A stretch of 64,000 nucleotides of DNA from Sphingomonas cannabina (lineage in GTDB: Bacteria; Pseudomonadota; Alphaproteobacteria; Sphingomonadales; Sphingomonadaceae): positions 558,001 through 622,000 of the forward strand of contig NZ_CP090059.1 in NCBI RefSeq assembly GCF_021391395.1, written 5' to 3'. Both the position numbers and the translations under genes were made by a program. Shown here piece after piece: positions 18,645 to 28,149 of this stretch. Each line of letters begins with the position of its first letter. Positions within the stretch are counted from its first letter, which is position 1. The notes below the pieces were generated by a model. That model saw only the letters and a list, made by a program, of their open reading frames with translations, did no database searches and was not told where the DNA came from.

Positions 18645-19112
18645 ATGTTTCGTCCCGCCGCCGTCCTGCTCATCGCCGCTGCCGCGGGGCTTTCCGGCGG
18701 CTGCACGCCGCTGCGCGGCCATCAGGGCTATGTCGTCGATGCCGATCTGGTGAACTCGGTGCAGCCGGGGGTCGACAACCGCGAATCGGTGACGCGCGTG
18801 CTCGGGCGGCCGACCGTCGGCGGCCAGTTCAACGATCGCGACTGGTATTATGTGTCGCGCGACACCCGCAACCTCGCGTTCAACAATCCCAAGGCGATCC
18901 GCCAGGTGGCGATCCGCGTCAGCTTCGACCAGAACGGCACGGTGACCGCGATCAACCGCACCGGCATCGAGCAGGTCGCGGAGGTCACGCCCTACGGCAA
19001 GACGACGCCGACGTTGGGCCGCCATCGCGGCTTCTTCCAGGATCTGTTCGGCAACATCGGCACGGTCGGCGCGGGCGCCGGCGCGCCGGGCGGCGGCGAC
19101 ACCGGGCCCTGA
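18645..19112 (+). CDS. bamE: outer-membrane assembly lipoprotein BamE
   Basis: This 155-residue lipoprotein has a signal peptide and lipobox LSGGC (Cys about residue 22). The SmpA/OmlA domain follows: VNSVQPGVDNRESVTRVLG, RPTVGGQFNDRDWYYVSRDT, then RVSFDQNGTVTAI. BamE is a lipoprotein of the BAM complex for barrel insertion. The start is ATG 18645 with GGAG upstream; a longer frame from 18609 would hide the signal peptide. The glycine-rich tail is not conserved. It is divergent from the bc1 chaperone gene. Confidence 0.93.
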   Translation: MFRPAAVLLIAAAAGLSGGCTPLRGHQGYVVDADLVNSVQPGVDNRESVTRVLGRPTVGGQFNDRDWYYVSRDTRNLAFNNPKAIRQVAIRVSFDQNGTVTAINRTGIEQVAEVTPYGKTTPTLGRHRGFFQDLFGNIGTVGAGAGAPGGGDTGP

Positions 19113-19220
19113 CCCTTTCAATTGGCTGACCGGCGCGTTCGCGCCCGGTTCAAGCGACATCTCCTATGCATCGGGACGAGATGCGGCGCGTGCCGCGTCC
19201 GTAAGGGAATAGGAGGATTT

Positions 19221-19739
19221 ATGCGCAAGTTGATGATGACCGCGCTGATCGCCGCGGTGGCGATGCCGGTGATCGCTCCCGCCCCCGCCAGCGCGCAGTC
19301 GCAGGGCGAGATCCGCCGCGACCGTCGCGACCTCCGCGAGGAGCGGCGCGAGTTGCGCGACGCCTATCGCCGCGGCGATCACCGTGACATTCGCGAGGAG
19401 CGCCGCGACGTGCGCGAGGCGCGCCGTGAGCTTCGCGAGGATATCAACGACCGGAACCGCCGCTGGGGCCGCGACGACTGGCGCGGCTGGCGCGATCGCA
19501 ACCGGGGCCTCTACGCGCGGGGCAATTGGCGGGCGCCGTTCCGCTACTACAGCTTCCGTCCGGGCGTGCGTATCGCGCCGACCTATTGGGGTTCGCGCTA
19601 CTGGATCAACGATCCCTGGCGTTACCGCCTGCCGCCGGCCGGCCGCTACCAGCGCTGGGTGCGTCACTACAATGACGTGATCCTGGTCGACACGCGTCGC
19701 GGCTATGTCGTCGACGTGATCCGCGGCTTCTACTGGTAA
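19221..19739 (+). CDS. RcnB family periplasmic protein
   Basis: This 172-residue protein has a signal peptide (cut near ASAQSQ, about residue 26), a highly charged Arg/Asp/Glu-rich central region (residues 30-95, with repeated RRDxREERRELR units likely forming a helix), and a C-terminal RcnB domain with PPAGRYQRWVRHYNDVILVD and GYVVDVIRGFYW. RcnB in E. coli influences Ni/Co efflux; that role here is only inferred. AGGAGG precedes the ATG at 19221. A large hairpin element begins directly after its TAA. Confidence 0.88.
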   Translation: MRKLMMTALIAAVAMPVIAPAPASAQSQGEIRRDRRDLREERRELRDAYRRGDHRDIREERRDVREARRELREDINDRNRRWGRDDWRGWRDRNRGLYARGNWRAPFRYYSFRPGVRIAPTYWGSRYWINDPWRYRLPPAGRYQRWVRHYNDVILVDTRRGYVVDVIRGFYW

Positions 19740-19873
19740 GAGCCTATTCGGAAATGTGCCCAGCGGCACATTTCGGCGGCACCGGCCCGCTCCCCCACCC
19801 GGCCACCCATCAGGGTACGCTCGTGGGTGGCCGGGTGGGGGAGCGGGCCGGTGCCGCATTCCCGAATAGGCTC
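19740..19873. repeat. large cruciform-type element after rcnB-like gene
   Basis: A 12-base outer stem (19740-19751 with 19862-19873) encloses a hairpin GAAATGTGCC-CAGC-GGCACATTTC (19751-19774, sharing its first base with the outer stem) and a perfect 34-base stem (19776-19809 with 19824-19857, 14-base loop). It begins at the base after the rcnB-like stop codon and lies between convergent genes. The stem is far longer than a terminator needs and there is no T-tract. Confidence 0.9.
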
Positions 19874-19890
19874 CAAAACCGCTCCGGGTT

Positions 19891-20000
19891 CGGCCGCGTC
19901 GCAGATAAGCGCCGACGCGGCCGGGCGCCGGGAGGGACGCCTGGTCCCCGAAAGGGAAGGGACCTGCGCCACGCAACGCGCGAACCGCCGATTGGTTCGC
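19891..20000. repeat. further stacked hairpins upstream of the pbpC stop
   Basis: CGGCCGCGTCG (19891-19901) pairs perfectly with 19913-19923, and GCGAACC (19980-19986) with GGTTCGC (19994-20000). With the 19740-19873 element this makes the whole 280-base gap between rcnB-like and pbpC genes a run of inverted repeats. The last hairpin may end pbpC transcription on the minus strand. Confidence 0.6.
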
Positions 20001-20019
20001 TGGCGATATGATTTGTATT

Positions 20020-22224
20020 TCAGCGGATGGTGAAGCGGACCTGATCGACCGTCCGCCCGCCGAGATCCACCAGCCGCAGCAGATGTGATCCCGGCGGCGC
20101 CAGCAGCAGCGGCTGCGCGTCGGCGGCGCCGATGTCGTGCCGGTCGAGCAGCAGCCGGTGCCCGATCACTTCCCCCGACACCGATACCGCGAGCCGCTGG
20201 CGTGACGGCGGGATATCGGGGTCGAGCGCATAGACGCTGCCCGACACCGGCGTGGTGATGCGCGGCCGGCGCGCGGCGGCGGGGGCCTCCGCCAGCTCGG
20301 CCTGGCTGGTGCCGGCAAGGAAATATTCGCGGCGCGGCTGCTCGATGGCGCCGGCGAAGCGCACCGTCCGTGCCTCGATCCCCTTGGGCGTCGGTGGCGG
20401 CCCGCCACCATCGCCGAGCGCCAGCATCACGTCGCGCCACACCGGCGCCGCCCCGCTGGTGCCCGAGACGGCGCGCATCGGATCGCCCTCGAGATTCCCC
20501 ACCCAGACGCCGACGGTGTAGCGGCGCGAGAAGCCGATGCACCAATTGTCGCGCATCGCCTTGGAGGTGCCGGTCTTGGCCGCCGCCCAGAACGGCAGCC
20601 GCAGCGCCGAATCGAGCCCGAAGGTGGCGGCGCGCGCCGCCGGATCGGCCAGGATGTCGGCGACCAGCCAGGCGGCCGCGGGCGTGGTGATCGCGCGCGG
20701 CGCCTCGCGCGGGGCGTCCGTGGTCAGCCTCAGCGGCGACCAGCGCCCGCTGTTGGCGAGGCTGCGATAGGCGTCGACCTGCTGGCCGAGCGTCACCTCC
20801 GCCGATCCGAGCGCCAGGCTGAAGCCGTAATAATCGCCGTCCTCGGTGAGGCCGCGATAGCCGGTGTCCCACAGTCGGTCGCGGAACGCCTCGACGCCCG
20901 TCAGCAGCAAGGTGCGCACCGCCGGCACGTTCAGCGACCCCGCGAGCGCGGTCCGCGCCGACACCGGTCCCTTGAACCCGCGATCGTAGTTCTGCGGCAC
21001 GTAGAGGCCCGAGGCGGTGTCGAGCTGCACCGGCGAATCGTCGAGTATCGACGCGGGAGTGAGATAACCCTTCTCGAATCCCATCGCGTAGAGGAACGGC
21101 TTCAGCGTCGATCCCGCCTGGCGATAGGCGTTGGCGCCGTCGACCTGGGGCGCGGTCGAGGCGCCACCGATCCCGCCGACATAGGCGAGCACGTCGCCGC
21201 TGGCGTTGTCGACTACGATCACCGCCCCGTCACGCGCACGGCTGCCGCCGAGCCCCTGGAGCTGGCGCCGAAGCGCAATGATCGCGACCTGCTGGATGCG
21301 CGCGTCGAGCGTGCTGGTGACCTTCATCCCCGGCCTGGTCAGCAACCGGGTCGCGAGATGGGGCGCGAGGCCGGGATCGAGCGCGAGGCTCCGCGCCGGC
21401 CCCAGCATCGATGCGGCCATGCCCTCGAAGCGGCTGCAATCCCGCTCCTGCCCGAGCCGGCACGCTCGGCCGGCGATCCGGGGCGCCGTCGCTGCCGGAT
21501 TGGGCAGCAGCGCCGTCAGCAGCAGCGCGTCGTCGCGGGTGAGCGCATCGGGTGTCTTGCCGAACAGCCCGAGCGCGGCGGCGCCGATCCCCTGCGCCTC
21601 GCCGCGGAAGCCGGCGAGGTTGAGATAGGCCTCGAGGATCTGGTCCTTGCTCCAGCGCGCCTCCAGCGCCCTGGCCGCGCGCATCTGCCGCAGCTTGTCG
21701 AGCAGCCCGCGCGCACCTGGCGCGGCAAGGTCGGGCGAGAGATAGGCGGCGAGCTGCATCGACAGGGTCGAGGCGCCGCGTGCGCGCTCGCCCTGCATCC
21801 GGTCGCGCAGCGTGCCCGCAAGGCTCCACCAGTCGACGCCGTTATGGCCGTAGAAGCGATGGTCCTCGGCCGCGACCAAGGTCGCCTTCATCGGCTCGGC
21901 GACCTTGTCGAGCGGCGTCCAGGCGAGGCGGCGGCGCTCGAAATCGACGCGGATGCTGTCGACCAGCCGGCCGTTGCGGTCGTAGAGCCAGGCCTCGGAC
22001 GGCTTCCAAGCGGCGCGGACCTGAGCGTAGCTCGGCAAAGGCGGCGGGCGCGTGATCCAGTCGGCCCCTGCGACCGATGCCGCAAGGGCGAGAATAGCGG
22101 CAAGGGCGATCCACTTGTTCCGTTCGCGCTGAGCTTGTCGAAGCGCCGCCCTTCCTTTTTCGAGAAGAGAAGAACAGGGCTTCGACAAGCTCAGCCCGAA
22201 CGGGAATTGGGGCACGTCCACCAC
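20020..22224 (-). CDS. pbpC: penicillin-binding protein 1C
   Basis: This is about 734 residues: one membrane segment near 38-55, a GT51 glycosyltransferase domain with catalytic EDHRFYGHNGVDWW (Glu120) and RGASTLSMQLA, a transpeptidase domain with SxxK in AGSTLKPFLY, SLN in AGSLNVPAV and KTG in AAKTGTSKA, and the C-terminal BiPBP_C domain of the PbpC class. The start is GTG 22224, just after the alpha-2-macroglobulin stop; no alternative start lies between the repeat and the membrane segment. Residues about 7-36 are encoded by a genomic repeat. The yfhM-pbpC pairing is conserved. Confidence 0.93.
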   Translation of the reverse strand: MVDVPQFPFGLSLSKPCSSLLEKGRAALRQAQRERNKWIALAAILALAASVAGADWITRPPPLPSYAQVRAAWKPSEAWLYDRNGRLVDSIRVDFERRRLAWTPLDKVAEPMKATLVAAEDHRFYGHNGVDWWSLAGTLRDRMQGERARGASTLSMQLAAYLSPDLAAPGARGLLDKLRQMRAARALEARWSKDQILEAYLNLAGFRGEAQGIGAAALGLFGKTPDALTRDDALLLTALLPNPAATAPRIAGRACRLGQERDCSRFEGMAASMLGPARSLALDPGLAPHLATRLLTRPGMKVTSTLDARIQQVAIIALRRQLQGLGGSRARDGAVIVVDNASGDVLAYVGGIGGASTAPQVDGANAYRQAGSTLKPFLYAMGFEKGYLTPASILDDSPVQLDTASGLYVPQNYDRGFKGPVSARTALAGSLNVPAVRTLLLTGVEAFRDRLWDTGYRGLTEDGDYYGFSLALGSAEVTLGQQVDAYRSLANSGRWSPLRLTTDAPREAPRAITTPAAAWLVADILADPAARAATFGLDSALRLPFWAAAKTGTSKAMRDNWCIGFSRRYTVGVWVGNLEGDPMRAVSGTSGAAPVWRDVMLALGDGGGPPPTPKGIEARTVRFAGAIEQPRREYFLAGTSQAELAEAPAAARRPRITTPVSGSVYALDPDIPPSRQRLAVSVSGEVIGHRLLLDRHDIGAADAQPLLLAPPGSHLLRLVDLGGRTVDQVRFTIR
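22118..22206. repeat. GCTGAGCTTGTCGAAG repeat inside the pbpC 5' end
   Basis: Arms at 22120-22143 and 22180-22203 are inverted with 23 of 24 matches (extendable to 22118 and 22206). The element lies wholly within the pbpC reading frame and encodes LSLSKPCSSLLEKGRAALRQ-type sequence in the cytoplasmic tail. It is the same family as 17420-17502, which is intergenic. Confidence 0.9.
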
Positions 22225-22228
22225 GACA

Positions 22229-25200
22229 TCACCGCTGCGTCACGACCATCGGCTGGTTCGGCCATTGCGCGCGGATCGCGGGCGAGTACATCGCCTCGAC
22301 CCGCGTCGGCGGCACCTGCAGCCGACCGACGCCGTTCAGCCGCATGACGTAGGAGACCTTGAAGGTCCCGCGCGGCACCCAGGCGAAATAGGCGCGCCAC
22401 GCGTCCTTGCCGCGCTCGATGTAGCTCGGGCTCACCCCTTCGCCGGCGCCGGCGAGGTCGCCCAGCATCGACGACTGGTTGGCCGCGCCGCCGACGACGG
22501 TCGCGCCGGCGGGCACCGGATCGCTCACCACCACCCAGTTGCGCTCGGCCGAGGCGTCGACGGTGATCGTCACCTTGATCACGTCGCCGCGGGTGAGCTG
22601 GCCCTTGGTCCGCGCCTGCACCACCTCGACCGCCTTGGTCATCTTGTAGCCGGCATTGAGCGGCTGGCGGAGCGGCACCGCCGCTTTGACCGTCACGAAC
22701 GCCCACGGTCCGCTGCCGCCCGACTGGGCGAGGCGCAGCGGCGCCTGCGCCGCCGGCAAGGCCAGGCTGAAGCGGCGCTGGTCGGGTGCGAGCGGCCAGC
22801 TCCGGCTGATGCTCGAGCTGCCGAGCGAGGCAGTGGTGATCCCCGCGATCGCCTCGGCCGGGTACATCGCCATGAAGCGCTGCGCGAGCACCGTCCCCCA
22901 GGCGTTGGCGGTGGTGTTATCCCAATGGCCGCGCTGCTGGCGCTGGGCGACGCCGACCATCATCTTCGCCGCGTCATCCTGCCAACCCGGCCGGCCGAGC
23001 ACCGCGAGCAGCGCCTTGATCGCGCTTTCGTCGCCCGAGGACATCAGCCACCATGGCGCATTGTCCTTGTCGGAAAGATCGAGCCGCGTGCCCTCGTAGA
23101 CCAGGCGCGTGCGCAGCACGTCCTCCGCCTGGCTGCGCAGCGCAGCGCCGTTGGCGAGCCCCGGCACCTTGCCCAATGCGACGATATAGTCGGCAAGGCT
23201 GGCGGTCGGCATCTCGTTCGGGGCGAGCCCGATCTGGCCGAGCATGTCGGGCGTCGCCGCCCCGGCGCGGGCCAATGCAGCGAAGGCGTTGAGGCGCTGG
23301 AGCCGGACGTCGCCATAGTCCTCATGCCTCAGCCGCCCGTCGAGCACCGCCTTCAGCGCCTCGATCATCCGGCCGCGCGGGGCCTCGGGCACCGGCAGCC
23401 CGGCCTCGGAGGTCAGCGCCAACACATAGGCGGTGAGCGCCTCCGATCCCGGCAGCGTCTCCGACGGCCAATAGCGCAGCAGGCCGTCGCCATCGAGGTA
23501 GGTCGGCATCTCGCCCGCGAGCGCCGTCCACATGCCGCCGTCGCCGAGCGCCACCGCGCGCGACAGCCGCTGCTCGAAGCAGCTGTAGGGATAGGCCGCC
23601 ATATAGTCGCGCACGCCGGCGAGCGGCGGCGCGAGCGTGTCGGTCAGGCTGACCTCGACGCTGCCGAGCCCCGGCAGCGCCCCGGCCGGCGGGCCGACCA
23701 CCAGCGAGGTCGCCTCGCCGACGCGAGTGAGCGAGGAGGCCCATACCTCCACGGGCACCGCGGGCGCCACCTCCTGCGCGACGGTGATGGCGTCGCTCGC
23801 CTTGCCGTCGGCGGACCTGGCCGTGACCTTCCAGCTCAGATTGCCGGGCATCGACGGCGCGGTCAGGTTCCAGGCGACCGGCACCGCGCCGCCCGCGGGA
23901 ATCGTCACCTCGATCGGTCGGCCGCGCGCGATCGCCGGCGTCACCTCGACGGTGGCCGAGACCTTCATCGGCCTGTCCGACGCGTTCCTCAGCGTGAAGC
24001 CTGCCGCATACCAGTCGCCGGTGCGCACCAGCGGCGGGAGCCCCGCGAAGATCTGCAGGTCCTGCGACGTGCGCACGCTCGTCTCGCCGGTGCCGAACAG
24101 CTGCGGTCCGGAGGTCGCGACCGCCACCAGCTTGAACGAGGACAGGGCGTCGCTGAGCGGTACCGCGACGCGCGCATGGCCGTTGCCGTCGAGCGCGAGC
24201 CGCCCGCGCCACAGCAGCACCGGCTGGAAATTCTCGCGGTTGAGGCCGGACAGGTCGCCGCCGCCGCCACCGCCGGGCTCGGCGGTCTTGCGGCCATAGT
24301 GGCGCTTGCCGACCACCTGCATCTGCGCGGTCGAGGTCAGCACCGAGATCGGCCGCTCGCCCATCATCGCGGTCAGCAGGTCCCAGCTGTCGTTGGGCGC
24401 GAGCTGCAGCAGCGCCTCGTCGACCGCGACGAAGGCGACGTCGGCGGAGGCGGCGGGCTTGCCGTCGGGACCTCGCACCGCGACGTCGACCTCAGCCGTG
24501 TCGCGCACCGCATAGCGGCCCTTGTCGGCCTTCACCTCGACGCCGAGACGATGCGCCTCCCATCCCACCTTCACCTTGGCGATGCCGAGGCGATAGGCCG
24601 GCTTGGCAAGGTCGACCGTCGCGGTCGGCCGCGCGCCCTCGCGGCTGAACCAGGGCAGCCCCCAGTCGCGCGCGAGGTTGGACAGCCACAGCCACCAGCC
24701 GCCGACGCGGCCGCGCACCGCCATCACCGAGACGAACACGTCCGGCGCATAGGTGCCGGGCATCGGCACCTCGACCACCGGATCGGTGCCGGACAGCTGG
24801 GTGACGAAGCTCGACAGCACGCCCTCGCGCTCGACCGTCACCAGCGCGGTGGCGTTGCGGAACGGCATCCGCACCTGGAACTTCGCGGTCTCGCCGGCCT
24901 TGTACTCCGCCTGCTCGGGGATCACGTCCATGCGGTCGCCATTGTCGCCGCCGAACCACCAGTCGTCGTCGCCGACCAGCCACACCGACCGCACCGCGCG
25001 CGCGACATTGCCGTTGGCGTCGGTGGTGGTGGCCACCGCATAGACCTCGCCCGACACGCCCGGATCGAGCTGGCATTCGGCGAGGCCGAGCTTGTCGGTC
25101 GTGGTCGAGCATGATCCCGACAGCTTGGTGGTCTTCGCCTGGTTGTCATAGGCGTAGAAGCCGCCGATCAGCCGCCGCCGCGCGGTCAGGATCTCGCGGC

Positions 25201-27964
25201 TGTAGAGCGCGACCTCCACCCGCTGCCCGGCGATCGGGTTGCCGTCGGTGTCGAGCGCGACCAGCTTGAGGCGCAGGTCGTCCTGCTTCATCAGCCAGCC
25301 GTCGGTCCTGACGCCGAGCTGCACCGCCGAGGCATAGATCGGGATGCGGCGCGAGGCGGTCAGCGTCTCGCCGTTGGCGTCCTGATAGTCCATCTCGACC
25401 AGCATGTCGGTGCCGGCGTCGAGCGCGGGCACGTCGACCGTCGCCTTGCCGGTACCGTCGCCGCCGAGCGTCACCGGCAGCGATTGCGTCGGCGGCAGCT
25501 CGGCCGCCTCGTCGGCGTCCTCGCCGTCGCCGTTGAGCGGCTGCACGCCTTCCTTCACCGCCGCGCCGCCGAAGGTGTAGGCGTCATAATTGGCGGGTGT
25601 GGCGGAGCGCCGGAAATAGCCGATGCGCAGGTCGACCGGCAGGTTGGAGGCGCCGCCGCCGGACAGATAGCCGGCGTAGAGATCGAGCGGCATCGTCTTT
25701 GGCCTGACCTGCGCCTCCTTGGGCCCGGTCACCGTCGCCTTCATCGTCGGCAGCTTGTATTCGTCGACCTTGAACGACTGGCCGCTGGAGATGGTGCGGT
25801 CGCCCACCACCATCTGCACGTCGTAGTCGCCCATCGGCGCGCCCTGCGGCGCGGTCCATTCGTTCTCGCCGGTGCCGTTGGCGTCGATCGACAGCGGCAG
25901 TTCGAACTGGGTGTCGGAGCCGCGGTGCGACAGCTTGAGCGTGCCGGTGAACGGCTCGCCCATGCGGAAGCCGGCACCGTTCGGCACGCGGACGATGTGC
26001 TTCATGTGCACCGTCTCGCCCTGGCGGACGAGCGCGCGGTCGAACACGGTGTGGACCACCTCGCTGCGCTCGCTCCAGCCATAGGGCAGGTCGAAGTCGT
26101 AAGGCCGGATGCCCTCGCCCCAGCTCGTCAGGTCGAAGGCGAAGTCCCCGGCCTTGCGTGCGGAGATCATCAGCGGATGGTTGGTGCTGTTGTCCTCGCA
26201 GCTGCCGTAGGTCTCGGGGTCGGGCAAGCCCTTGGTGACCAGAAAGCGACCCTCGGCGTCGGTGGCGCCGCGCGCCAGGATCGCACCGGTGCAGCTGTCG
26301 GAGACGCGCACGTCGGCGCCCGCCACCGGCTTGCCGCTGCTGAGCTCGGTCACCCAGGCGAGCGAGCCCTCGCGGCCCCATTTGAAATGCACGCTCATGT
26401 TGGTGACGAGTGCGCCCGCGGTCACGTAGCGCGGCGCATCGCGGCCGAGCAGCGCACGGCCGAGCGCGGGGCTGGCGAGCTCGACCACGTAGAAGCCGGG
26501 CTGCTTCAGCGGGATGCCGACGACCTCGAACTCCTTGCCTTTGCCCGGCAGGCCGACGTTGAGCGCGGCGCCGCGTCCGGCCGGGATCAGCGGCTTGGAG
26601 GCGGTGTTGTTGATCGTGACGGTCTCATCGCCGCGCTTCACCTCCTCGAAATCCGATTCTTCATGCTCGTCGAGCCGGCGCAGCCAGGCCGCGACGTCGG
26701 CATCGGACGCGTCGACCTTGAGCGTCTGGCCGGAGACGCTGGCGACCTGGCCGCCGAGCGAGGGCTCGACCGCGCGCACCGTCACCGGCAGCACGCCGCC
26801 TTCCTCGGCCTCGAGCACGCCGAACACGGCGGCGAACTTGACCAGCGGCGGCGCCGCGTCGAATCGCACATCCAGCGGGAATCGCTCGGCGTTGGAGAGC
26901 GGACGGCCGCTCTCGTCCTTCACATCGGCGGGCAGCGTCAGCTTGGCGGTGGTGGCGGCTGGCAGCGGTGCGGAGAAGCTGACCTGGCTCACCACCGCCT
27001 TGGTCTGGTCGTCCTTGTCGATCTTCGGCGTCAGCGTCTTGCCGTCGGGCAGCGCGATGCGGATCGCCTCGGCCTGCGCCCTGGGGATCGGCGCCGAGAA
27101 GCGGACATAGGCGTCCTTGACCGGGTTGCAGCCGGCCTGCGGATTGACCCGGCTGCATTCGAAGCGCGCGGTGAACGGCTTGCGCACGGTGAAGTCGAAA
27201 CGCTGGTCGGCTCCCGCAGTGCGGCCGGCGGCGCTGACGCCCGCGCCCCACACCAGCGCCATGTCGCGCCCGGGCGGCAGCGGGCGGCGGCACTTGACCG
27301 CGATCACGCTCGCCAGCGCCTCGTCCCGTGCCTTGGCCTCGGCCGGCAGCGCGCTCGGCAGGTTGGCGCTGGAGAGGAAGCTCGAGACCTGCCAGCGATC
27401 GATGCCGAGCTCGGACAGCAGCTTGCCCGGCAGCGCCGCGTCGAGCACATCGACCGGAATCTTCTCGCCGAGTCCGTCGACCGCGCAATAGGCGTTGGCA
27501 CCGACCGAGGCGCGGTCGGGCGCCATCGCCGCGGCGACCAGGAATACCTGGTCCTCCTCGATCTCGCCGTCGTAGTTGCCCGGCAGCACCGCCCGCGCGA
27601 TCGGCCCGCCCGAATCGACCTTGAACGTCGAATTGCCGGTGACCTCGTAGCCGGAGACGCTCTTGAGCCCCGCGGCCAGGTTGAACTCGCACGTGGTGCC
27701 GCCCGGCAGCGGGCTCGCGAACTCGTAGACCCAGGTCGACTGGTCCACCCAGCGCCCCTCGCCCGCGCAGGCGCTGGCCGCCGGCGCCTTCGCACGCGGG
27801 TCGCCGAGCGGCACCATCGCCGCCGAGAAGCGCAAGGTGAACCGCTCGATCGCGCCGTCGCCGATGCCCGGCGTGGCCAGGATCACGCGCGGACTGGCGT
27901 CGCCCTGGGCAGTGAGCGGTGCAAGCGCGGCGGCAAGAATCGCGAGGCGAACGGCGAGCTTCAC
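22229..27964 (-). CDS. bacterial alpha-2-macroglobulin (YfhM-like)
   Basis: This very large protein (1911 residues) has a signal peptide and no lipobox, so it is predicted to be periplasmic rather than a lipoprotein as in E. coli. It has N-terminal MG domains, an A2M bait/ANATO-like core with AELPPTQSLPVTLG, the A2M signature GLNRENFQPVLLWRGRLALD, and a thioester motif C-F-E-Q at about residues 1462-1465 in AAYPYSCFEQRLSRA. It likely traps proteases and protects the wall with PbpC, which follows 4 bases after its stop. It is longer than E. coli YfhM (1653). Confidence 0.94.
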   Translation of the reverse strand: MKLAVRLAILAAALAPLTAQGDASPRVILATPGIGDGAIERFTLRFSAAMVPLGDPRAKAPAASACAGEGRWVDQSTWVYEFASPLPGGTTCEFNLAAGLKSVSGYEVTGNSTFKVDSGGPIARAVLPGNYDGEIEEDQVFLVAAAMAPDRASVGANAYCAVDGLGEKIPVDVLDAALPGKLLSELGIDRWQVSSFLSSANLPSALPAEAKARDEALASVIAVKCRRPLPPGRDMALVWGAGVSAAGRTAGADQRFDFTVRKPFTARFECSRVNPQAGCNPVKDAYVRFSAPIPRAQAEAIRIALPDGKTLTPKIDKDDQTKAVVSQVSFSAPLPAATTAKLTLPADVKDESGRPLSNAERFPLDVRFDAAPPLVKFAAVFGVLEAEEGGVLPVTVRAVEPSLGGQVASVSGQTLKVDASDADVAAWLRRLDEHEESDFEEVKRGDETVTINNTASKPLIPAGRGAALNVGLPGKGKEFEVVGIPLKQPGFYVVELASPALGRALLGRDAPRYVTAGALVTNMSVHFKWGREGSLAWVTELSSGKPVAGADVRVSDSCTGAILARGATDAEGRFLVTKGLPDPETYGSCEDNSTNHPLMISARKAGDFAFDLTSWGEGIRPYDFDLPYGWSERSEVVHTVFDRALVRQGETVHMKHIVRVPNGAGFRMGEPFTGTLKLSHRGSDTQFELPLSIDANGTGENEWTAPQGAPMGDYDVQMVVGDRTISSGQSFKVDEYKLPTMKATVTGPKEAQVRPKTMPLDLYAGYLSGGGASNLPVDLRIGYFRRSATPANYDAYTFGGAAVKEGVQPLNGDGEDADEAAELPPTQSLPVTLGGDGTGKATVDVPALDAGTDMLVEMDYQDANGETLTASRRIPIYASAVQLGVRTDGWLMKQDDLRLKLVALDTDGNPIAGQRVEVALYSREILTARRRLIGGFYAYDNQAKTTKLSGSCSTTTDKLGLAECQLDPGVSGEVYAVATTTDANGNVARAVRSVWLVGDDDWWFGGDNGDRMDVIPEQAEYKAGETAKFQVRMPFRNATALVTVEREGVLSSFVTQLSGTDPVVEVPMPGTYAPDVFVSVMAVRGRVGGWWLWLSNLARDWGLPWFSREGARPTATVDLAKPAYRLGIAKVKVGWEAHRLGVEVKADKGRYAVRDTAEVDVAVRGPDGKPAASADVAFVAVDEALLQLAPNDSWDLLTAMMGERPISVLTSTAQMQVVGKRHYGRKTAEPGGGGGGDLSGLNRENFQPVLLWRGRLALDGNGHARVAVPLSDALSSFKLVAVATSGPQLFGTGETSVRTSQDLQIFAGLPPLVRTGDWYAAGFTLRNASDRPMKVSATVEVTPAIARGRPIEVTIPAGGAVPVAWNLTAPSMPGNLSWKVTARSADGKASDAITVAQEVAPAVPVEVWASSLTRVGEATSLVVGPPAGALPGLGSVEVSLTDTLAPPLAGVRDYMAAYPYSCFEQRLSRAVALGDGGMWTALAGEMPTYLDGDGLLRYWPSETLPGSEALTAYVLALTSEAGLPVPEAPRGRMIEALKAVLDGRLRHEDYGDVRLQRLNAFAALARAGAATPDMLGQIGLAPNEMPTASLADYIVALGKVPGLANGAALRSQAEDVLRTRLVYEGTRLDLSDKDNAPWWLMSSGDESAIKALLAVLGRPGWQDDAAKMMVGVAQRQQRGHWDNTTANAWGTVLAQRFMAMYPAEAIAGITTASLGSSSISRSWPLAPDQRRFSLALPAAQAPLRLAQSGGSGPWAFVTVKAAVPLRQPLNAGYKMTKAVEVVQARTKGQLTRGDVIKVTITVDASAERNWVVVSDPVPAGATVVGGAANQSSMLGDLAGAGEGVSPSYIERGKDAWRAYFAWVPRGTFKVSYVMRLNGVGRLQVPPTRVEAMYSPAIRAQWPNQPMVVTQR

Positions 27965-28149
27965 GGCGGATTCCCCTTTTTGTTGCCAACCTGAAACGGC
28001 GGCCGCGCCGAGTCCAGCGTCTCGATAATCGTATCCGATTCCACCGCTTGTCGGCCCCGGTTGCGCGGCTATGTTCGCTTCAGGGGGAAAAGGGGCTGGA
28101 CGGGGGCATCGTCACCGGACTGATCGATGTTGCTGCGCGCGAAACGATC

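Noticed and set aside
19754..20011. An 85-residue open frame within the hairpin element
   Set aside because: It is the translation of the repeat; it has no ribosome site and no domain.
22265..25114. A 949-residue plus-strand open frame
   Set aside because: Same reason: it lies wholly opposite the alpha-2-macroglobulin gene and has no recognisable domain.
25484..27994. An 836-residue plus-strand open frame opposite the alpha-2-macroglobulin gene
   Set aside because: It is a GC-rich shadow of the minus-strand gene, with the amino-acid bias of an antisense frame and no family pattern.
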